DNA of 64,000 nt from Tomocerus qinae (GCA_020055645.1 CM034546.1:47244001-47308000), one strand, 5' to 3'; shown: positions 1 through 12,599, counted from the first letter of the stretch. Numbers and translations are program-made. Notes: generated by a model not told the origin, from the sequence alone.

Positions 1-300
1 TCTGCGCCACTCTACCTAACTACTACCACCGAATTCTGCTGTCTTCACTAGTATCTTTCTGCTGGATATTTTCACTTTTGTCAAGACTCAATTAGTATGG
101 TTGGTACAAAATTGGATGAAATCAGTTTTTTCCTGGAGGAAGTTAGTTTTGAACTTAAAGTGGCAATTTAGTTTCTTTTAAGTCTTAACTAAGTTCCTTT
201 AGGGACAGAAACTAAATTCAACGTGGATACTCTTCTTCTTGTCTACAATGTCAGCACCACAGTCACTCCTTTGCCAACGATGTTGTGGATTCCTGAAGTT
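1..300. repeat. Segmental duplication block a, left copy
   Basis: This stretch is a diverged direct copy of 39241-39540. Both begin with a TCTGCGC... motif, both contain a CTGGAGGAA/CCGGGGGAA-type purine segment, and both end in TTGTGGATTC. No open frame of interest is present. Parts resemble the interior of the small hAT-like element at 43615-43796 (phrases such as TCCTGGA and TTAGTTTTG), so the block may itself be an old transposon-derived segment. Confidence 0.6.
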
Positions 301-1167
301 AATCAATCGTTGTAGTAAATTGTTTAGTTTACGTTAGATTATGTGAGTATAAGATTAAGAATTGTTTCCAAAGTGTGATATCTGATTAGTCCTAGACTCA
401 CCTGCTCAATAATAACTTTGTAAAACCCACCTCCTTCCGTTTAGTTACCCATTAATGCTCACTCACCCAAATGACTGCCCTCAATATGAAATTCCAACTT
501 GCAATCAAAGTAATTTATGTATTCCTTTCCTACACAGTTACACAATTAACGTAAACTTAAAAGACACCTTTAACAGTTACCTACAATTTTTATTATGGCA
601 CAACGAACGTGGTGTACTATCTAACATCAGTGATCTATCTATGTTACTATTTCGGGCAAAGCATGGTAATGATTTTTGTTTATTGTGTTTTTAAATGGTA
701 GAATTGTGTGGAAAGGGTTTTTCCAACGCTACTTTCGTAAAATAAAATTGGGTTGATAATCACTCGCTCATGCATCCTCTGTCCCATATCCACAATTTAA
801 TCTTTATACTTCTTAACTCGGCCGTCGTTTCTCTCCTGTCTGCTCTCGGCTATTATACATGCATACTACACCGGGCTAACATTGCTCGTTTCAAAATGCT
901 TTCTCTCAGGATCCTTACCAACGCTATTGAGTACTATTGTCTTTACCATTACTATAATGCTTTCATTATTATTTGAAACATTGCTTTTTCGAAATGCATT
1001 CTAAACCATTAAAAATAAAACTACCTGGTGAATAAGTTTTGAAGTGTTTTACCGGTATTAGGGTAACGATTGGATATAAAAGACTCGAAAATTTTACCCA
1101 GGCAGGACCCAAGGTCTTCAGACTTATGCCATGGTTGTTGTATTGTTGTGGTGTTTGAGGGAAGGAT
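301..1167. other. Non-coding flank
   Basis: No supportable gene. Short open frames at 455-694 and 770-976 have no recognisable domain, no splice context and no conservation in the duplicated copy. About 990-1098 matches 43914-44095 (shared GGGTAACGATTGGAT), so it belongs to the segmental duplication. Confidence 0.5.
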
Positions 1168-1905
1168 CCCTATTTGTCAACACCTTTTTGTCAACAAATT
1201 ATTTTTGAGATCCCTTTTTGTCAACACGTAACTCGCTTTTTATCAACACGTAACACCCTTTTTGTCAACAGAATGTCTATGTATATATAATGTAGCACCA
1301 CTTCCAATTTAAGTTTACATTGTGAGACAAGATGTATAGTTTTAACTAAGCTACTCACTACCCTTGCCACTCGGCCTAGCAGATGCAAGTTTATGGAGTA
1401 AATATCCTGGTTTAAAACGAGCAGCACCTAACCGAGACAACATTAATCCGCATTTATGTGTAACTTTTCCTAACAAAAACAATCTTGAAACTCCACAGTA
1501 TTATTCAAAAATGTTAAAAAAGATTAATCAAAACTGATCTAAAGTGTCTTTCTCTGTATGGATATATACGGGACTTGAAAAAATACACCGCTATCCCCCT
1601 TGAATTTAGCTAATGATAGGGTACGTACAAGACAGTACGTTCTTACAGTCTTGTTATTATCTCATCTGCTTATTTAACCATTTATTTCGAACATTCCAAG
1701 TGCTTATCTAATTTATTACCTCATACTTATTTGACTATTTATTTCATATGCCAGAAATAAACCTCTATAGAAGTGGTGTTGACAAAAAGGGAAATTGCTG
1801 TTGACAAAAAGGAAAGTGGTGTTGACAAAAAAGAAAGCGATGTTGACAAAAAGGTTTTTTAATTTTTTTTACTCTGTTGACATTTTAGTGTTGACAAAAA
1901 GGGGG
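1168..1905. mobile_element. Foldback-type element with inverted arrays of a short motif
   Basis: The left end carries about five copies of TTTTTGTCAACA or close variants between 1171 and 1270. The right end carries about six copies in the opposite orientation, TGTTGACAAAAA, between 1776 and 1902. The interior has no coding capacity beyond short chance ORFs. Inverted arrays of a short unit at both ends are typical of Foldback-like or satellite-ended non-autonomous DNA elements. The paralogous region around 44090 lacks this stretch, supporting insertion. The exact ends and target duplication are not resolved. Confidence 0.6.
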
Positions 1906-2391
1906 TGAATCTGTTTGAGTTATACATAAGTACAGGTGCCAAGACGACCTACAGGTACAGGTACAGGACGCGACGACGGGTACAGGCGTAAATATTATTC
2001 CTTAATTGACCTTAGTAATAATAATTCTATTATCTATTATTATTCTTTTGGGGTGAAATTATTAAGCGAAACAATTTTCTTAAAGAATCTCAATTTGTTT
2101 TAATAATCACAAAATTACCTATCCAGGATTAATACAGTACTTACATCCAGAGTAATTTGTGGCCTTTTTTAACTCGAAAAGTACAAGTGTAACTTGTTTA
2201 TCTGTGATTTAATGGATAGTTGTCTTTAATTAGACTACAACGCACAAAAGTTAGGCCAGTAAAATTACATATCTTATCATTTTGTTGTTATTTTGCAAGA
2301 AGTCCATTATATCTGCAGTATTGACTATAATATTATATTTAAATAAACCATTTTATAAACAAGTTGTAAACAACCACAAAAAGAACATTTT
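1906..2391. other. Non-coding spacer
   Basis: No gene seen. A short run of GTACAG repeats occurs near 1930-1990. Like the foldback element beside it, this stretch has no counterpart at the paralogous site near 44100, so it may be part of the same or a nested insertion. Confidence 0.4.
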
Positions 2392-2865
2392 GTCAATGTT
2401 GCAAATCAAAAGCAACTTTTCAATTTGTTTCTCAGCATACACTGAATAAACATGTCTATCAACATAGGGAGACTACGTAATTTTATTATCAACTAGGGTA
2501 TGAGTAAATAGGAGGATGTGACAAGTAATTGAATCAGTAGTAGAGTGGAGGGAAGTTCCTCCTAGTTCTTCATTCGCTCAGTTTGCAACGTTGGAACTTT
2601 AACCAACTCATAGTGAGCAAGGCAAAACCTAGATCACATAAAAAACAACAGGCTATTCACCGTTATGAAAACTCACTTAATATAACGTATACGAAACATT
2701 GAAGCCTTTCACTTGGCAAACGACAAGTAAATAAGTTGTTTTTACATATAATCACGGGTTTGTTGGTTTGATACGACTATGAATGGAAGTGTGCATAAAG
2801 AGACTGGCTATTAAGTCTCATCCATAACCTGTTGTCAAAGTTTGAACTAGAGTTAAATATAATTT
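2392..2865. repeat. Segmental duplication block b, left copy; left flank of the array
   Basis: Closely related to 44101-44640 (shared ATGTTGCAAATCAAAAGCAA, GGGTATGAGTAAATAGGAGG and AATCACGGGTTTG). The last four bases, 2862-2865 (ATTT), are the left target-site duplication of the retrotransposon array; the matching ATTT is at 28556-28559. Confidence 0.8.
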
Positions 2866-4224
2866 TGTGAAGTCTCAAAAAGACGTTCACGTACTCGTAA
2901 GGCTCGGTTGCATAATATGTAAACTAAGACTCATTCAGCATATCTTAGATTGGCTCGTATAGGTAGAAATGCTTCTAGATTTAAGGAATTATCGGCTAAC
3001 AATTACTTATGCATCTCCAGTAATTCGTATGCAACTTCCCTAATTTCCTATTCATTTTCCAGTCCATGGTCGGTTCTTGAACTTACCTACAATGTCAATG
3101 TGATTTGATAAAAAGGCAAACCGATCGGTCCAGCTCTCATTATTAATCTCAACTTTGTTCCAAACACATCCATTCATTTATTATATATTATTATTATTTT
3201 CAGTTTACTTTATTTCATTTAAGTTTTATTTTTGACTGCACTGTTGATTATTCCAGTCCAGTCACTTACTTAAAGTATCACTTTCAACTGAATTGTAATT
3301 CAATTCAGGCAAAGATTCACTTTAGTAGTTAATTTTATTTCAAAGTTATACTTTTACTAAAAAGTACGGTGCTACAATTTGCCAGCCAGACCTTCCCAAT
3401 TCGTACGAGTTTCTCCGAAGAAGGAAGACCAGACCAGCAATACGGATCCACGCACAATAAAAAACAGGTTCCATTAATAAAATAAATATTTCCCTTAATA
3501 GCTTTGCTTAACCCAAGCCAAGCTCATTATCTCTGCAATTAATTGCCGAGACATTCGCTTTACTTTGGTCAAGCCAGTTATCCCTTAAACGGGCATTTGC
3601 ACTGATCTCCGTGCGTATTATCCATTCGCCCCAATTGGTATTAATCTTAAAATTGGTATTATTATTATTGGTATTCTTGTATTTCTAAATTCTAAGTGTA
3701 TTCGTAAATTATTGGCTTAAGAAGTGAAATTATACACACTAAACACGGATTACTTACTAGTCGTAAGCTCCGCAGGCATTGGTATAAAATAATTGGTATA
3801 CATACAAAAACATAAAACTGTGGTGTGTTGATAATATTACTCTAATATTATATTATATAATCTATAATAAATCTACCTTTCGAGAAATCAAAGAGTAACA
3901 ATCATAAGAGCCAGTTCATCTAGGGTTTTGAGCCTAACCAATCCGAGTACATTTCTCCCTCGTTATTCTTGTCAGTATTTTCTAAACTACATTCTATTTT
4001 GTGTGCACTGTGTAAAATCATTTCATTCTCTCATAAACTAAATTACAGATTTAGGGATACTGTATTTGAGAGTAGAAGTGCCATCAAAGAATCAGTAGAA
4101 CTATTTTAGATAGCGATCTACAGTTTTTGTGGTTTATTATTCGCATACGATTAGTATTACTAATTCTAAATTTAAAAATACACTCTACCATATCCCTACA
4201 CTAAAGCTAAATAATAACCTCACA
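2866..4224 (+). repeat. LTR 1 (outer 5' LTR)
   Basis: 1359 bp, from TGTGAAGTCTC to CCTCACA. Nearly identical to LTR2 and LTR4 over most of its length, with few substitutions. It should contain the promoter for the first unit, but I cannot place a transcription start or poly(A) site with confidence. The length is long for this element class. Confidence 0.93.
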
Positions 4225-4231
4225 AAAAAGT

Positions 4232-4249
4232 TGGCGACCTTGCCAGGAT
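4232..4249 (+). other. Primer binding site, unit 1
   Basis: TGGCGACCTTGCCAGGAT lies seven bases after the LTR and begins with TGG, the complement of a tRNA CCA end. The first eight bases resemble the tRNA-Arg type site of some insect gypsy elements; the tRNA identity is not established. Confidence 0.75.
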
Positions 4250-4490
4250 ATGGTCTAAATTTTCCTTTTTGTGCTCACAAAATTTTACAAAATTCTATTC
4301 TATACTTTCATTAATAAATTTTCCTTCTTTTCCAAGGCTTAAAGCAAAGAATACCAATTACTTGCGTTTTGCGTTTCATTTCTATCAACAGCTAAATACT
4401 CGAATCATTTAAAGCATTTTCGTTTGAGTCTCAAAGTAGCATTTATTTTACAAGCCATATTTTGAGTTGCAATTAGTTTTCTTTGTTAAA

Positions 4491-6325
4491 ATGGTAAATC
4501 CTAGGAGAGGAAGACGAGGAAATGCTCCGTCAGAAGAGCAGGTTAACGAACCCGAGGCGCCTATCACACCTAGGGTAATCCATAGTCCAATTCCACGGGC
4601 AGTAGATAGACCACAAGAGGATAGTGATCCTCCTCCACCCTACAATTCACCTTTGGCTAGAGCTCGTAGAGACCAAGAGGACATTTTAATAAATGTCATG
4701 ACATTAGGACAAGCGTCAGGTCAGGCGGCGCCAGTCTCCACACATCCTCCTCCACAAAATTCTTCACAAAGAATCGAATTGGAGAGATTACTTTTTGACA
4801 GGGCAGAGCAAGGTTCATCTCAGACACAAAACGTTAACAGAGATGCATTAACTTCCAATAATATGCAGGAGATGTTAACGCAAATGACACAAAATTTTGT
4901 CCAAGCCATGAATCGTAATCAGCAGTTCATGCATAATGCCATGATCCATAATCAGCAGGCTATGCAAGCATCTATTCGTGAGATGCAAGATGCACAACTA
5001 AATGCTATCAGGAATATACAAATTCCACCAGCTCAGCCTATGCCACAAAGACAAAATCAAAATGATTTTTTAGCCGGACAAAGAGCACCTCCAGCAGGAA
5101 TTCAACCTTTGCATAACGAAGCTCCGGCACAGAATTTGTCTAACATTCATAACTTACCTAATTTGAATGCTAATCCAATCTTTGGTCAGGCAAGAGATAA
5201 TCGTCCACAGGTTGGTGAACCTAATTTACGTAGACATGAGTGTGGATTGCCTGATAATGCACATATAGTTCGAGGAGCTAATGCCCCCGTAGGAAATATG
5301 CATGCAGCTGGTCTACCGACTCATCATTTAAAATCCGCACACATAGCTATACCCACCTACAAGGGATTTACTGACAGTAAAACTCCCTTTGACTTTCTCG
5401 TAGAGCTTGAGAAATATCGAGCTATTATTGGCTATTCCGAAGCAGATCTTCTTCGCTATGTTGTCCCGTTAGCTTTGACAGAAGAAGCGTTTAATTGGTA
5501 TCGCTACGAAAATGATTTTCAGAATTTTGCTGATTTCAGACATCGCTTTCGTACAGAATTTCAATCTGTAGGTTATGTGGATGATCTGCAGAGGGAACTC
5601 GAAAATCGTACTCAAGGAGTACAGAAACTCTGTCATCTTTCATTCGAGTCATAGCTGATTACTATGAGCGCAGAGGTATGGATTATACTGATGATGATGT
5701 AGTTAGACGTGTGCTTAAGCAAATGCACCCTGAATACAGACTTGCATTGCAGGGTAAAGTCATCAATAATATGAGACAACTTAAACAGTGTGCCCAAGAA
5801 GCACAAGAACTCTTGAAAAGTTGTCGCTCATATAAGCCACCTCCAATAACTGGTAATTTGGAGCCATCATTAGCTTGGAAACCTATTAGTAAGCCTAGGG
5901 AAATAGGTAAAACTGAAACTAGTGCACTGAGTTGGACAAATGATAATAATGACACACCTAAACTTCATTTCGCTGCTGTTGATGCATTTACGTTCCATCA
6001 TACGGAACCTAGTGCTAAACGTGAAGTTAGATTTCATAATCCTCCAGTTCAGCAGCCAGGTATAAATAGGAACAATAATAATGTTTCTCAAGCTAAATAT
6101 CCATTACAGATCACACCACCCAGAAACAACTATACTCACTCTCCTCCAAGGAATTTTCAACCTAATTCTCCCAACAGGGCGAATCAAAATTCACCCTCAC
6201 GTTCTTTCAATCCACAAGTTCAGGAGACAGTTAGAGAAAGGAGAAATTCGAACGGTTCAGAAACTAATGCTAATGCAGGGAATCGTTCTTTAAACTCCCC
6301 ACGCCCGAGCCCACCTCGGCAGTGA
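4491..6325 (+). pseudogene. gag, unit 1, frameshifted
   Basis: Start ATG at 4491 (MVNPRRGRRG...), stop TGA at 6323-6325. Compared with units 2 and 3 one G is missing in a short G run near 5616, so the frame is split into 4491-5654 and a downstream part ending at 6325. The N-terminal half is rich in Pro, Gln and Asn. The middle holds a Ty3-type capsid region (FDFLVELEKYRAIIGY, then NWYRYENDF). The C-terminal part is a low-complexity Pro/Asn/Arg tail without a CCHC zinc knuckle. The stop codon overlaps the next ORF's ATG as TGATG. The break could be real or a homopolymer sequencing error. Confidence 0.88.
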
Positions 6326-6966
6326 TGGCTCGGGACACCGAAAAACTTTCAAACAACTTTCTTGCCACAGTCGTAGATAATGAACCTACTATTTATGTAC
6401 AAATTCTTGGTCAGCAATTCTTAGCTTACCTAGACTCATGTTCCTCCGTCAGTCTTGCCGGTGATAAATTAATATCATTATTAAAAGAGAGAAAAATAGT
6501 AACTAAAACTGTCGCCAAACAAATTAACTTTTTAGTAGGCGGATGTTCTTCAGCTGAAACAGCGAATGTCACTATCAATTACCCATCCGGTAAACGAAAG
6601 CAAACTCTCACTTTACTACCTGGCATGCGAAAAGAAATTTTACTGGGAAGAGATTTTCTCGGACCCACATTAATTGGAATACACGTAGGTTTAGGTGGAT
6701 GGACTGTCGGTCTTGAAAGACAAAAACTCATTCCTTTTGTAAAAGCCAATGAAACTGTACATAATAGTTCCGTTTCATGTAATACCTCCACCCTACTTAA
6801 GTCACCACAAGCTGACAAAAAACTAAATCCCAATTCAGACTCTACAATGAAAATGTCGCTAAAAACCCTCCTGTTGACTGCGATAAAATATATCAGTCTA
6901 CTAATTCATGCGAAAAATGTGATAAACATTCTGAGTCTACTTATCATACTCCTGCTTCCATTTTAG
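6325..6966 (+). CDS. Retrotransposon aspartic protease ORF, unit 1
   Basis: The ATG at 6325 overlaps the gag stop (TGATG), suggesting coupled termination and reinitiation. About 213 residues. The region around FLAYLDSCSSVSLAG is the active-site flap of a retropepsin, and ILLGRDFLG is its second conserved motif. The usual Asp-Ser/Thr-Gly is Asp-Ser-Cys here, in all three units. The last ~50 codons overlap, in another frame, the beginning of the RT ORF, whose frame is open from 6816. Whether the two are joined by frameshifting is unknown. Confidence 0.8.
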   Translation: MARDTEKLSNNFLATVVDNEPTIYVQILGQQFLAYLDSCSSVSLAGDKLISLLKERKIVTKTVAKQINFLVGGCSSAETANVTINYPSGKRKQTLTLLPGMRKEILLGRDFLGPTLIGIHVGLGGWTVGLERQKLIPFVKANETVHNSSVSCNTSTLLKSPQADKKLNPNSDSTMKMSLKTLLLTAIKYISLLIHAKNVINILSLLIILLLPF

Positions 6967-9810
6967 CAGAAGTAGCAAGCGAAATAACTTATGATGTTTT
7001 TCATATCGATGTTGTTAGTCAACAGAGAAAGGAATTACCTGAAAGCTTAAAGCCACCTTCTCACCTTAGTCCTACTCAACAAGAACAACTTTCAGCAGTT
7101 ATTGAAAAGTACCTGCCTATGTTTAGTAAAAAGCCGGGACTATGCACATTATTCGAACATGTCATTGAAACAGTAGACTGCAGGCCAATTAAATCACATC
7201 CACGTCCAATGACTCCGGGGAAAAGGAAAGCATTTGATGAAGTTATGGACGAGCTCATAAAATACGATATTATCGAACCTTCGAATAGTCCATGGTCTTC
7301 TAACGCATTCCTCACTCCAAAGCCAAATGGCCAGCATAGATTTGTTGCAAATCTCAAAGCTGTCAATTCAGTCACAATTCCTGATGCATATTGCTTTCCT
7401 AGGAGTGACGATATGGTAACATTTATCGGTCCATGCCTATATTTTTCTACCTTTGATCTAATTAAAGGATTCTATCAATTTTTGATTAAACGTACACATA
7501 GGTGGAAAACAGCTTTTAATAGTCCGAGAGGCCTATACCAATTCAAACGTATGGCAATGGGATTACGTAATTCCCCAGCCACATTTCAAAGAGCTATGGA
7601 TGTCATTCTAGGCGATCTTAAGTGGAAGATTTGCGTAGTTTATTTTGATGATATTTTGATATTTTCTCGAACTTTTGAAGAACACCTCCTACATATTGAC
7701 ATGGTATTAAGTAAAATTCAAGCTGCTGGGCTTAACATTAACCCAGAAAAAGTACAATTATGTACAACTTCCTTTAAATTTCTTGGGTTCATTATCGAAC
7801 ACGGGCAATGTCACCCCGATCCCGAGAAAGTTGTAAAAATAAAGAACTACCCAGTACCACGTAAAGCAAAGGACATACAGAGATTTTTAGGTTTAGTTGG
7901 ATTTTATCGAAGATTCATTCCAGATTATGCCAAATATTCTAAATGTCTCACTAGGTTAGTAAAGAAAGATGTTACTTTCGAGTGGAATTCAGAGACACAA
8001 GCTTCATTTGACTTCTTCACGAATGCACTTTCTAATTTGACTACTTTGCGTTTACCAGACTTAAACTTACCTTTTATCATCCAAACGGATGCGAGCAAAG
8101 AAGCTATAGGTGCAGTGCTACTACAAGAACACGAAGGCATTCGCTACCCATTATGGTTTGCTAGTAGAACTTTGAAAGATTGTGAGACTAGATACTCTAG
8201 TCCCGAAAAAGAGTGTCTTGGAGTAATATGGGCTATAAACAAATTCAAAGGATTCGTAGAATATACAAGGTTTATAGTAGAAACAGATCACCAGGCTCTC
8301 ATTTGGCTTCGTAATTTTAAGGATCCTACCGGCAGAATAGCTCACTGGTTCATGGAGCTGCAGGGCTATGATTTCGAAGTAAGATATCGAAAAGGCAGTA
8401 ACAATCAAGCTGCAGATGCCATGAGCAGAATCTCCGAAGTCCATATGACAGAAATTGCAAATAAAATCACTCGCAATAGTATGAAAGAGGCACAAGACAA
8501 TGATGACTATTTATCTATACTTAAGCAATTCATAAACGAGACTCTTATTTCAGCTGACACTCCTACTTTGACTAAACTCAAAGAACAGGCAAAACGAGCA
8601 TTCATCACTGAAGATGGAATTCTTCTACGGTACGTAGGTCCTCGTGGTAAGCCATGGGAAGATGAGAGACTATATTGGAGAATTTGGATAGCTCCTTCCC
8701 AAATAAATGAAATAATAGAACTTTTTCATTCAAATGTTCTCTCAGGTCATTTAGGTATACGGAAAACCTACGGAAAGCTAGAGGATAGATTTTATTTTGC
8801 TAACTTACGAAGAGAAGTCGCTAGCTACGTAAGAAATTGCATTGAGTGTCAACGCACAAAATATCCTAAAACTCCACCGGTGCCAGCTACTTCATTCAAG
8901 GCAGAAGGTCCTTGGGATTTAGTATCTATAGATTTGATGGGTCCATACACCAAGGGTACAAAATCACATAGATACATTTTAGTAGTCGTATGCTACTTTA
9001 CAAAATTCGTTGAGATTTTCGCTTTGAAAGATGCAAAGGCAGATATTATAGTTAAAAAGCTATGGAAAGTATTCTGCCGTTGGGGGAGTACCTAGGTACA
9101 TAATATCGGATAATGGTAGTCAATTTGGATCTAACATATATTTAGATTGGTGCAGTATGTTAAATATCAAGACTTTTCACATTTCTCCATATCATGCTCA
9201 AGCCAATTTAACTGAAAGGTATAACCAAACCATAAAAAGCATGATTGTGGCTAATATAGAGAAATGCAAGGAATGGGATAAAAATCTTCATGAGATTAGT
9301 TTTGCTCTACGCACTAGCATTAACGATAGTACAGGATTCACTCCCGCATACCTTAATACAGGTAGAGAATTTCGCAATCCCTTTGATAACATCCTTGATT
9401 TAAATTTATCTCATTGTAAAGAAACAAAGGAAAGAGGAAAGCGAATAAATGCAATTCAAAGTATAGCCAGAGATATTTTGACTAAGAATCAAGAAAATTA
9501 TTTGCGTTACTACAATAGAGGAACTAAGGCACGTACATTTAATGTGGGCGATCTTGTGTGGTATCGTGCACATTATTTAAGTGATGCAAGTAAAGGTATT
9601 ACCGCCAGCCTTATGGGAAAAAGAGAAGGCCCTTATGAGGTAACTAAAGTTGTATCAACCAACGTATACAATTTGATTTCTCGAAAGGATGGTCAGGTAA
9701 TTAATAAAGTACACATAAATGACATGTCTCCCTATCTAACAGCCAACGGTCATGCAGAGACATCCCAAAATTGTGACAACTCCAGTTCCATGGGCGCACC
9801 GCCCCTCTGA
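6816..9810 (+). pseudogene. pol (RT-RNaseH-integrase), unit 1, frameshifted
   Basis: The frame is open from 6816 to 9095, then shifts because a G run near 9088 has five instead of four G, and resumes to the stop at 9810. It contains an RT with the YFDD motif near 7640, RNase H with TDAS and ETDHQAL, and an integrase zinc region (GHLGIRKTY ... CIECQRTK). The break falls inside the integrase catalytic core, between its first and second acidic residues. Outside the break it is almost identical to units 2 and 3. Confidence 0.9.
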
Positions 9811-10723
9811 ACGTTACAGCCCATACTCGTCTCCATTTTTCACGCGTCCAAAAATACCACTAACCCAGCAAGAGATGAAAAGAGTCTATGAAAATCGACA
9901 CTTTGACATGCAGCAAAGTTCGCCACTCGCTCGTCTTGAACACGACTACAATTACCGTGAAATTGGAGAAAGACAACCCACAACTAATCATACACCTGTA
10001 AATACTATCAAACCAAGATCTGAACCATTGAGATACCGTGTACAGCATGTATCAGTTCAAACAGCAACTCCTGAGTATGTCAAAGAAGTTACCAAATTCG
10101 GACGTATTTCTGGACTACAGATCGAGAGACTGAAAGACAAAGCGAGAGATAGAGGCGTTAAACATCCGAGATTTGTGGTTGATCAAGGAGTCCTAGCTAG
10201 TGAAACAGATGTCCCACCCAACCCAGAAGAAGATGACATGCCATGGATTCCTAAAAGTCTTATCGTCTCCGCACACTTCCAGCCTCAACGAAGAATAGTT
10301 ACCCTCCACAACAATGTAGCAGAGCCCACTGAAAAGAAAATTAATTCTTATATTCCCTACGAACCTCCTAAGTCCACTCTAATGTCAAAAGAACATTTCT
10401 TACGAATTTCTTATGACATAAAACCCAAACTAATTCGCAAAATCAGACCCCAAAAATCGAGTTTAACCGAGTTGGAGCAGAGACAAATCAAACTCCGACA
10501 AGAAATCAGAAAAACTAAATTGGAATTGGCAAAGGTCATGACCAATGCAAAAGTAACGAAGAAAGTGAAAAATTCCGGGTTCACTCCTGTTACACGTTCC
10601 ACTAGTGTTACCACACCCAAAAAGTACAAAAGAATTCGAGTACTCCAGATGAAGCTTATTCACCTTCCAAACCCGAGATTACCTCTAATAGTCCCGAAGA
10701 TGCTGCAGAATCTCTCCTACTAG
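9752..10723 (+). CDS. Third ORF, unit 1, altered C-terminus
   Basis: ATG at 9752, overlapping the last 59 bases of pol in another frame; 323 residues. It matches the unit 2 copy until about residue 300. A single-G difference near 10640 then changes the frame and the tail ends NLSY instead of GDSE. No signal peptide, membrane segment or other envelope feature is visible. The unit 3 copy has the same short tail. Confidence 0.75.
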   Translation: MQRHPKIVTTPVPWAHRPSERYSPYSSPFFTRPKIPLTQQEMKRVYENRHFDMQQSSPLARLEHDYNYREIGERQPTTNHTPVNTIKPRSEPLRYRVQHVSVQTATPEYVKEVTKFGRISGLQIERLKDKARDRGVKHPRFVVDQGVLASETDVPPNPEEDDMPWIPKSLIVSAHFQPQRRIVTLHNNVAEPTEKKINSYIPYEPPKSTLMSKEHFLRISYDIKPKLIRKIRPQKSSLTELEQRQIKLRQEIRKTKLELAKVMTNAKVTKKVKNSGFTPVTRSTSVTTPKKYKRIRVLQMKLIHLPNPRLPLIVPKMLQNLSY

Positions 10724-10963
10724 CTGGCGAGATAACTGATGAAGATATTTCAGTCACGACTGAACAAATGCATCTGGGTGACTCTGAATAGTTCTCTTGT
10801 ATCATTTAAAATTTCATTTTCATTTATTTTTGAGTATTCACATCAGTGCGTACTATATCTAATTATCTTTACAAATTAATTTCAATTAATCAAATGAAAG
10901 GGTTAAATTGTTGTGTGTGTTTTGCCGTTATCTCAATAAATTAAGAGTAACGACAAGATTAAC

Positions 10964-10972
10964 GGGGAGGGA
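10964..10972 (+). other. Polypurine tract, unit 1
   Basis: GGGGAGGGA one base before LTR2; the expected plus-strand primer site. It is one G shorter than in units 2 and 3. Confidence 0.8.
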
Positions 10973-10973
10973 T

Positions 10974-12333
10974 TGTGAAGTCTCAAAAAGACGTTCACGT
11001 ACTCGTAAGGCTCGGTTGCATAATATGTAAACTAAGACTCATTCAGCATATCTTAGATTGGCTCGTATAGGTAGAAATGCTTCTAGATTTAAGGAATTAT
11101 CGGCTAACAATTACTTATGCATCTCCAGTAATTCGTATGCAACTTCCCTAATTTCCTATTCATTTTCCAGTCCATGGTCGGTTCTTGAACTTACCTACAA
11201 TGTCAATGTGATTTGATAAAAAGGCAAACCGATCGGTCCAGCTCTCATTATTAATCTCAACTTTGTTCCAAACACATCCATTCATTTATTATATATTATT
11301 ATTATTTTCAGTTTACTTTATTTCATTTAAGTTTTATTTTTGACTGCACTGTTGATTATTCCAGTCCAGTCACTTACTTAAAGTATCACTTTCAACTGAA
11401 TTGTAATTCAATTCAGGCAAAGATTCACTTTAGTAGTTAATTTTATTTCAAAGTTATACTTTTACTAAAAAGTACGGTGCTACAATTTGCCAGCCAGACC
11501 TTCCCAATTCGTACGAGTTTCTCCGAAGAAGGAAGACCAGACCAGCAATACGGATCCACGCACAATAAAAAACAGGTTCCATTAATAAAATAAATATTTC
11601 CCTTAATAGCTTTGCTTAACCCAAGCCAAGCTCATTATCTCTGCAATTAATTGCCGAGACATTCGCTTTACTTTGGTCAAGCCAGTTATCCCTTAAACGG
11701 GCATTTGCACTGATCTCCGTGCGTATTATCCATTCGCCCCAATTGGTATTAATCTTAAAATTGGTATTATTATTATTGGTATTCTTGTATTTCTAAATTC
11801 TAAGTGTATTTGTAAATTATTGGCTTAAGAAGTGAAATTATACACACTAAACACGGATTACTTACTAGTCGTAAGCTCCGCAGGCATTGGTATAAAATAA
11901 TTGGTATACATACAAAAACATAAAACTGTGGTGTGTTGATAATATTACTCTAATATTATATTATATAATCTATAATAAATCTACCTTTCGAGAAATCAAA
12001 GAGTAACAATCATAAGAGCCAGTTCATCTAGGGTTTTGAGCCTAACCAATCCGAGTACATTTCTCCCTCGTTATTCTTGTCAGTATTTTCTAAACTACAT
12101 TCTATTTTGTGTGCACTGTGTAAAATCATTTCATTCTCTCATAAACTAAATTACAGATTTAGGGATACTGTATTTGAGAGTAGAAGTGCCATCAAAGAAT
12201 CAGTAGAACTATTTTAGATAGCGATCTACAGTTTTTGTGGTTTATTATTCGCATACGATTAGTATTACTAATTCTAAATTTAAAAAATACACTCTACCAT
12301 ATCCCTACACTAAAGCTAAATAATAACCTCACA
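10974..12333 (+). repeat. LTR 2 (shared between units 1 and 2)
   Basis: 1360 bp, TGTGA...TCACA. It serves as the 3' LTR of unit 1 and the 5' LTR of unit 2. No target duplication flanks it, unlike the outer array boundaries. Confidence 0.93.
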
Positions 12334-12340
12334 AAAAAGT

Positions 12341-12358
12341 TGGCGACCTTGCCAGGAT
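12341..12358 (+). other. Primer binding site, unit 2
   Basis: TGGCGACCTTGCCAGGAT, identical to units 1 and 3 and at the same distance from the LTR. Confidence 0.75.
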
Positions 12359-12599
12359 ATGGTCTAAATTTTCCTTTTTGTGCTCACAAAATTTTACAAA
12401 ATTCTATTCTATACTTTCATTAATAAATTTTCCTTCTTTTCCAAGGCTTAAAGCAAAGAATACCAATTACTTGCGTTTTGCGTTTCATTTCTATCAACAG
12501 CTAAATACTCGAATCATTTAAAGCATTTTCGTTTGAGTCTCAAAGTAGCATTTATTTTACAAGCCATATTTTGAGTTGCAATTAGTTTTCTTTGTTAAA

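Noticed and set aside
1221-1427. Minus-strand 68-codon ORF
   Set aside because: Lies in the motif array of the foldback element; no protein-like features.
4129-4314. Open frame across the LTR end and primer binding site, also at 12235 and 20352
   Set aside because: It spans the LTR boundary and PBS, is not related to any coding domain, and lies upstream of the gag ATG; chance frame repeated because the array is repeated.
7076-8495. Minus-strand ORFs opposite pol, repeated in all units
   Set aside because: They are shadows of the plus-strand RT and RNase H coding sequence.
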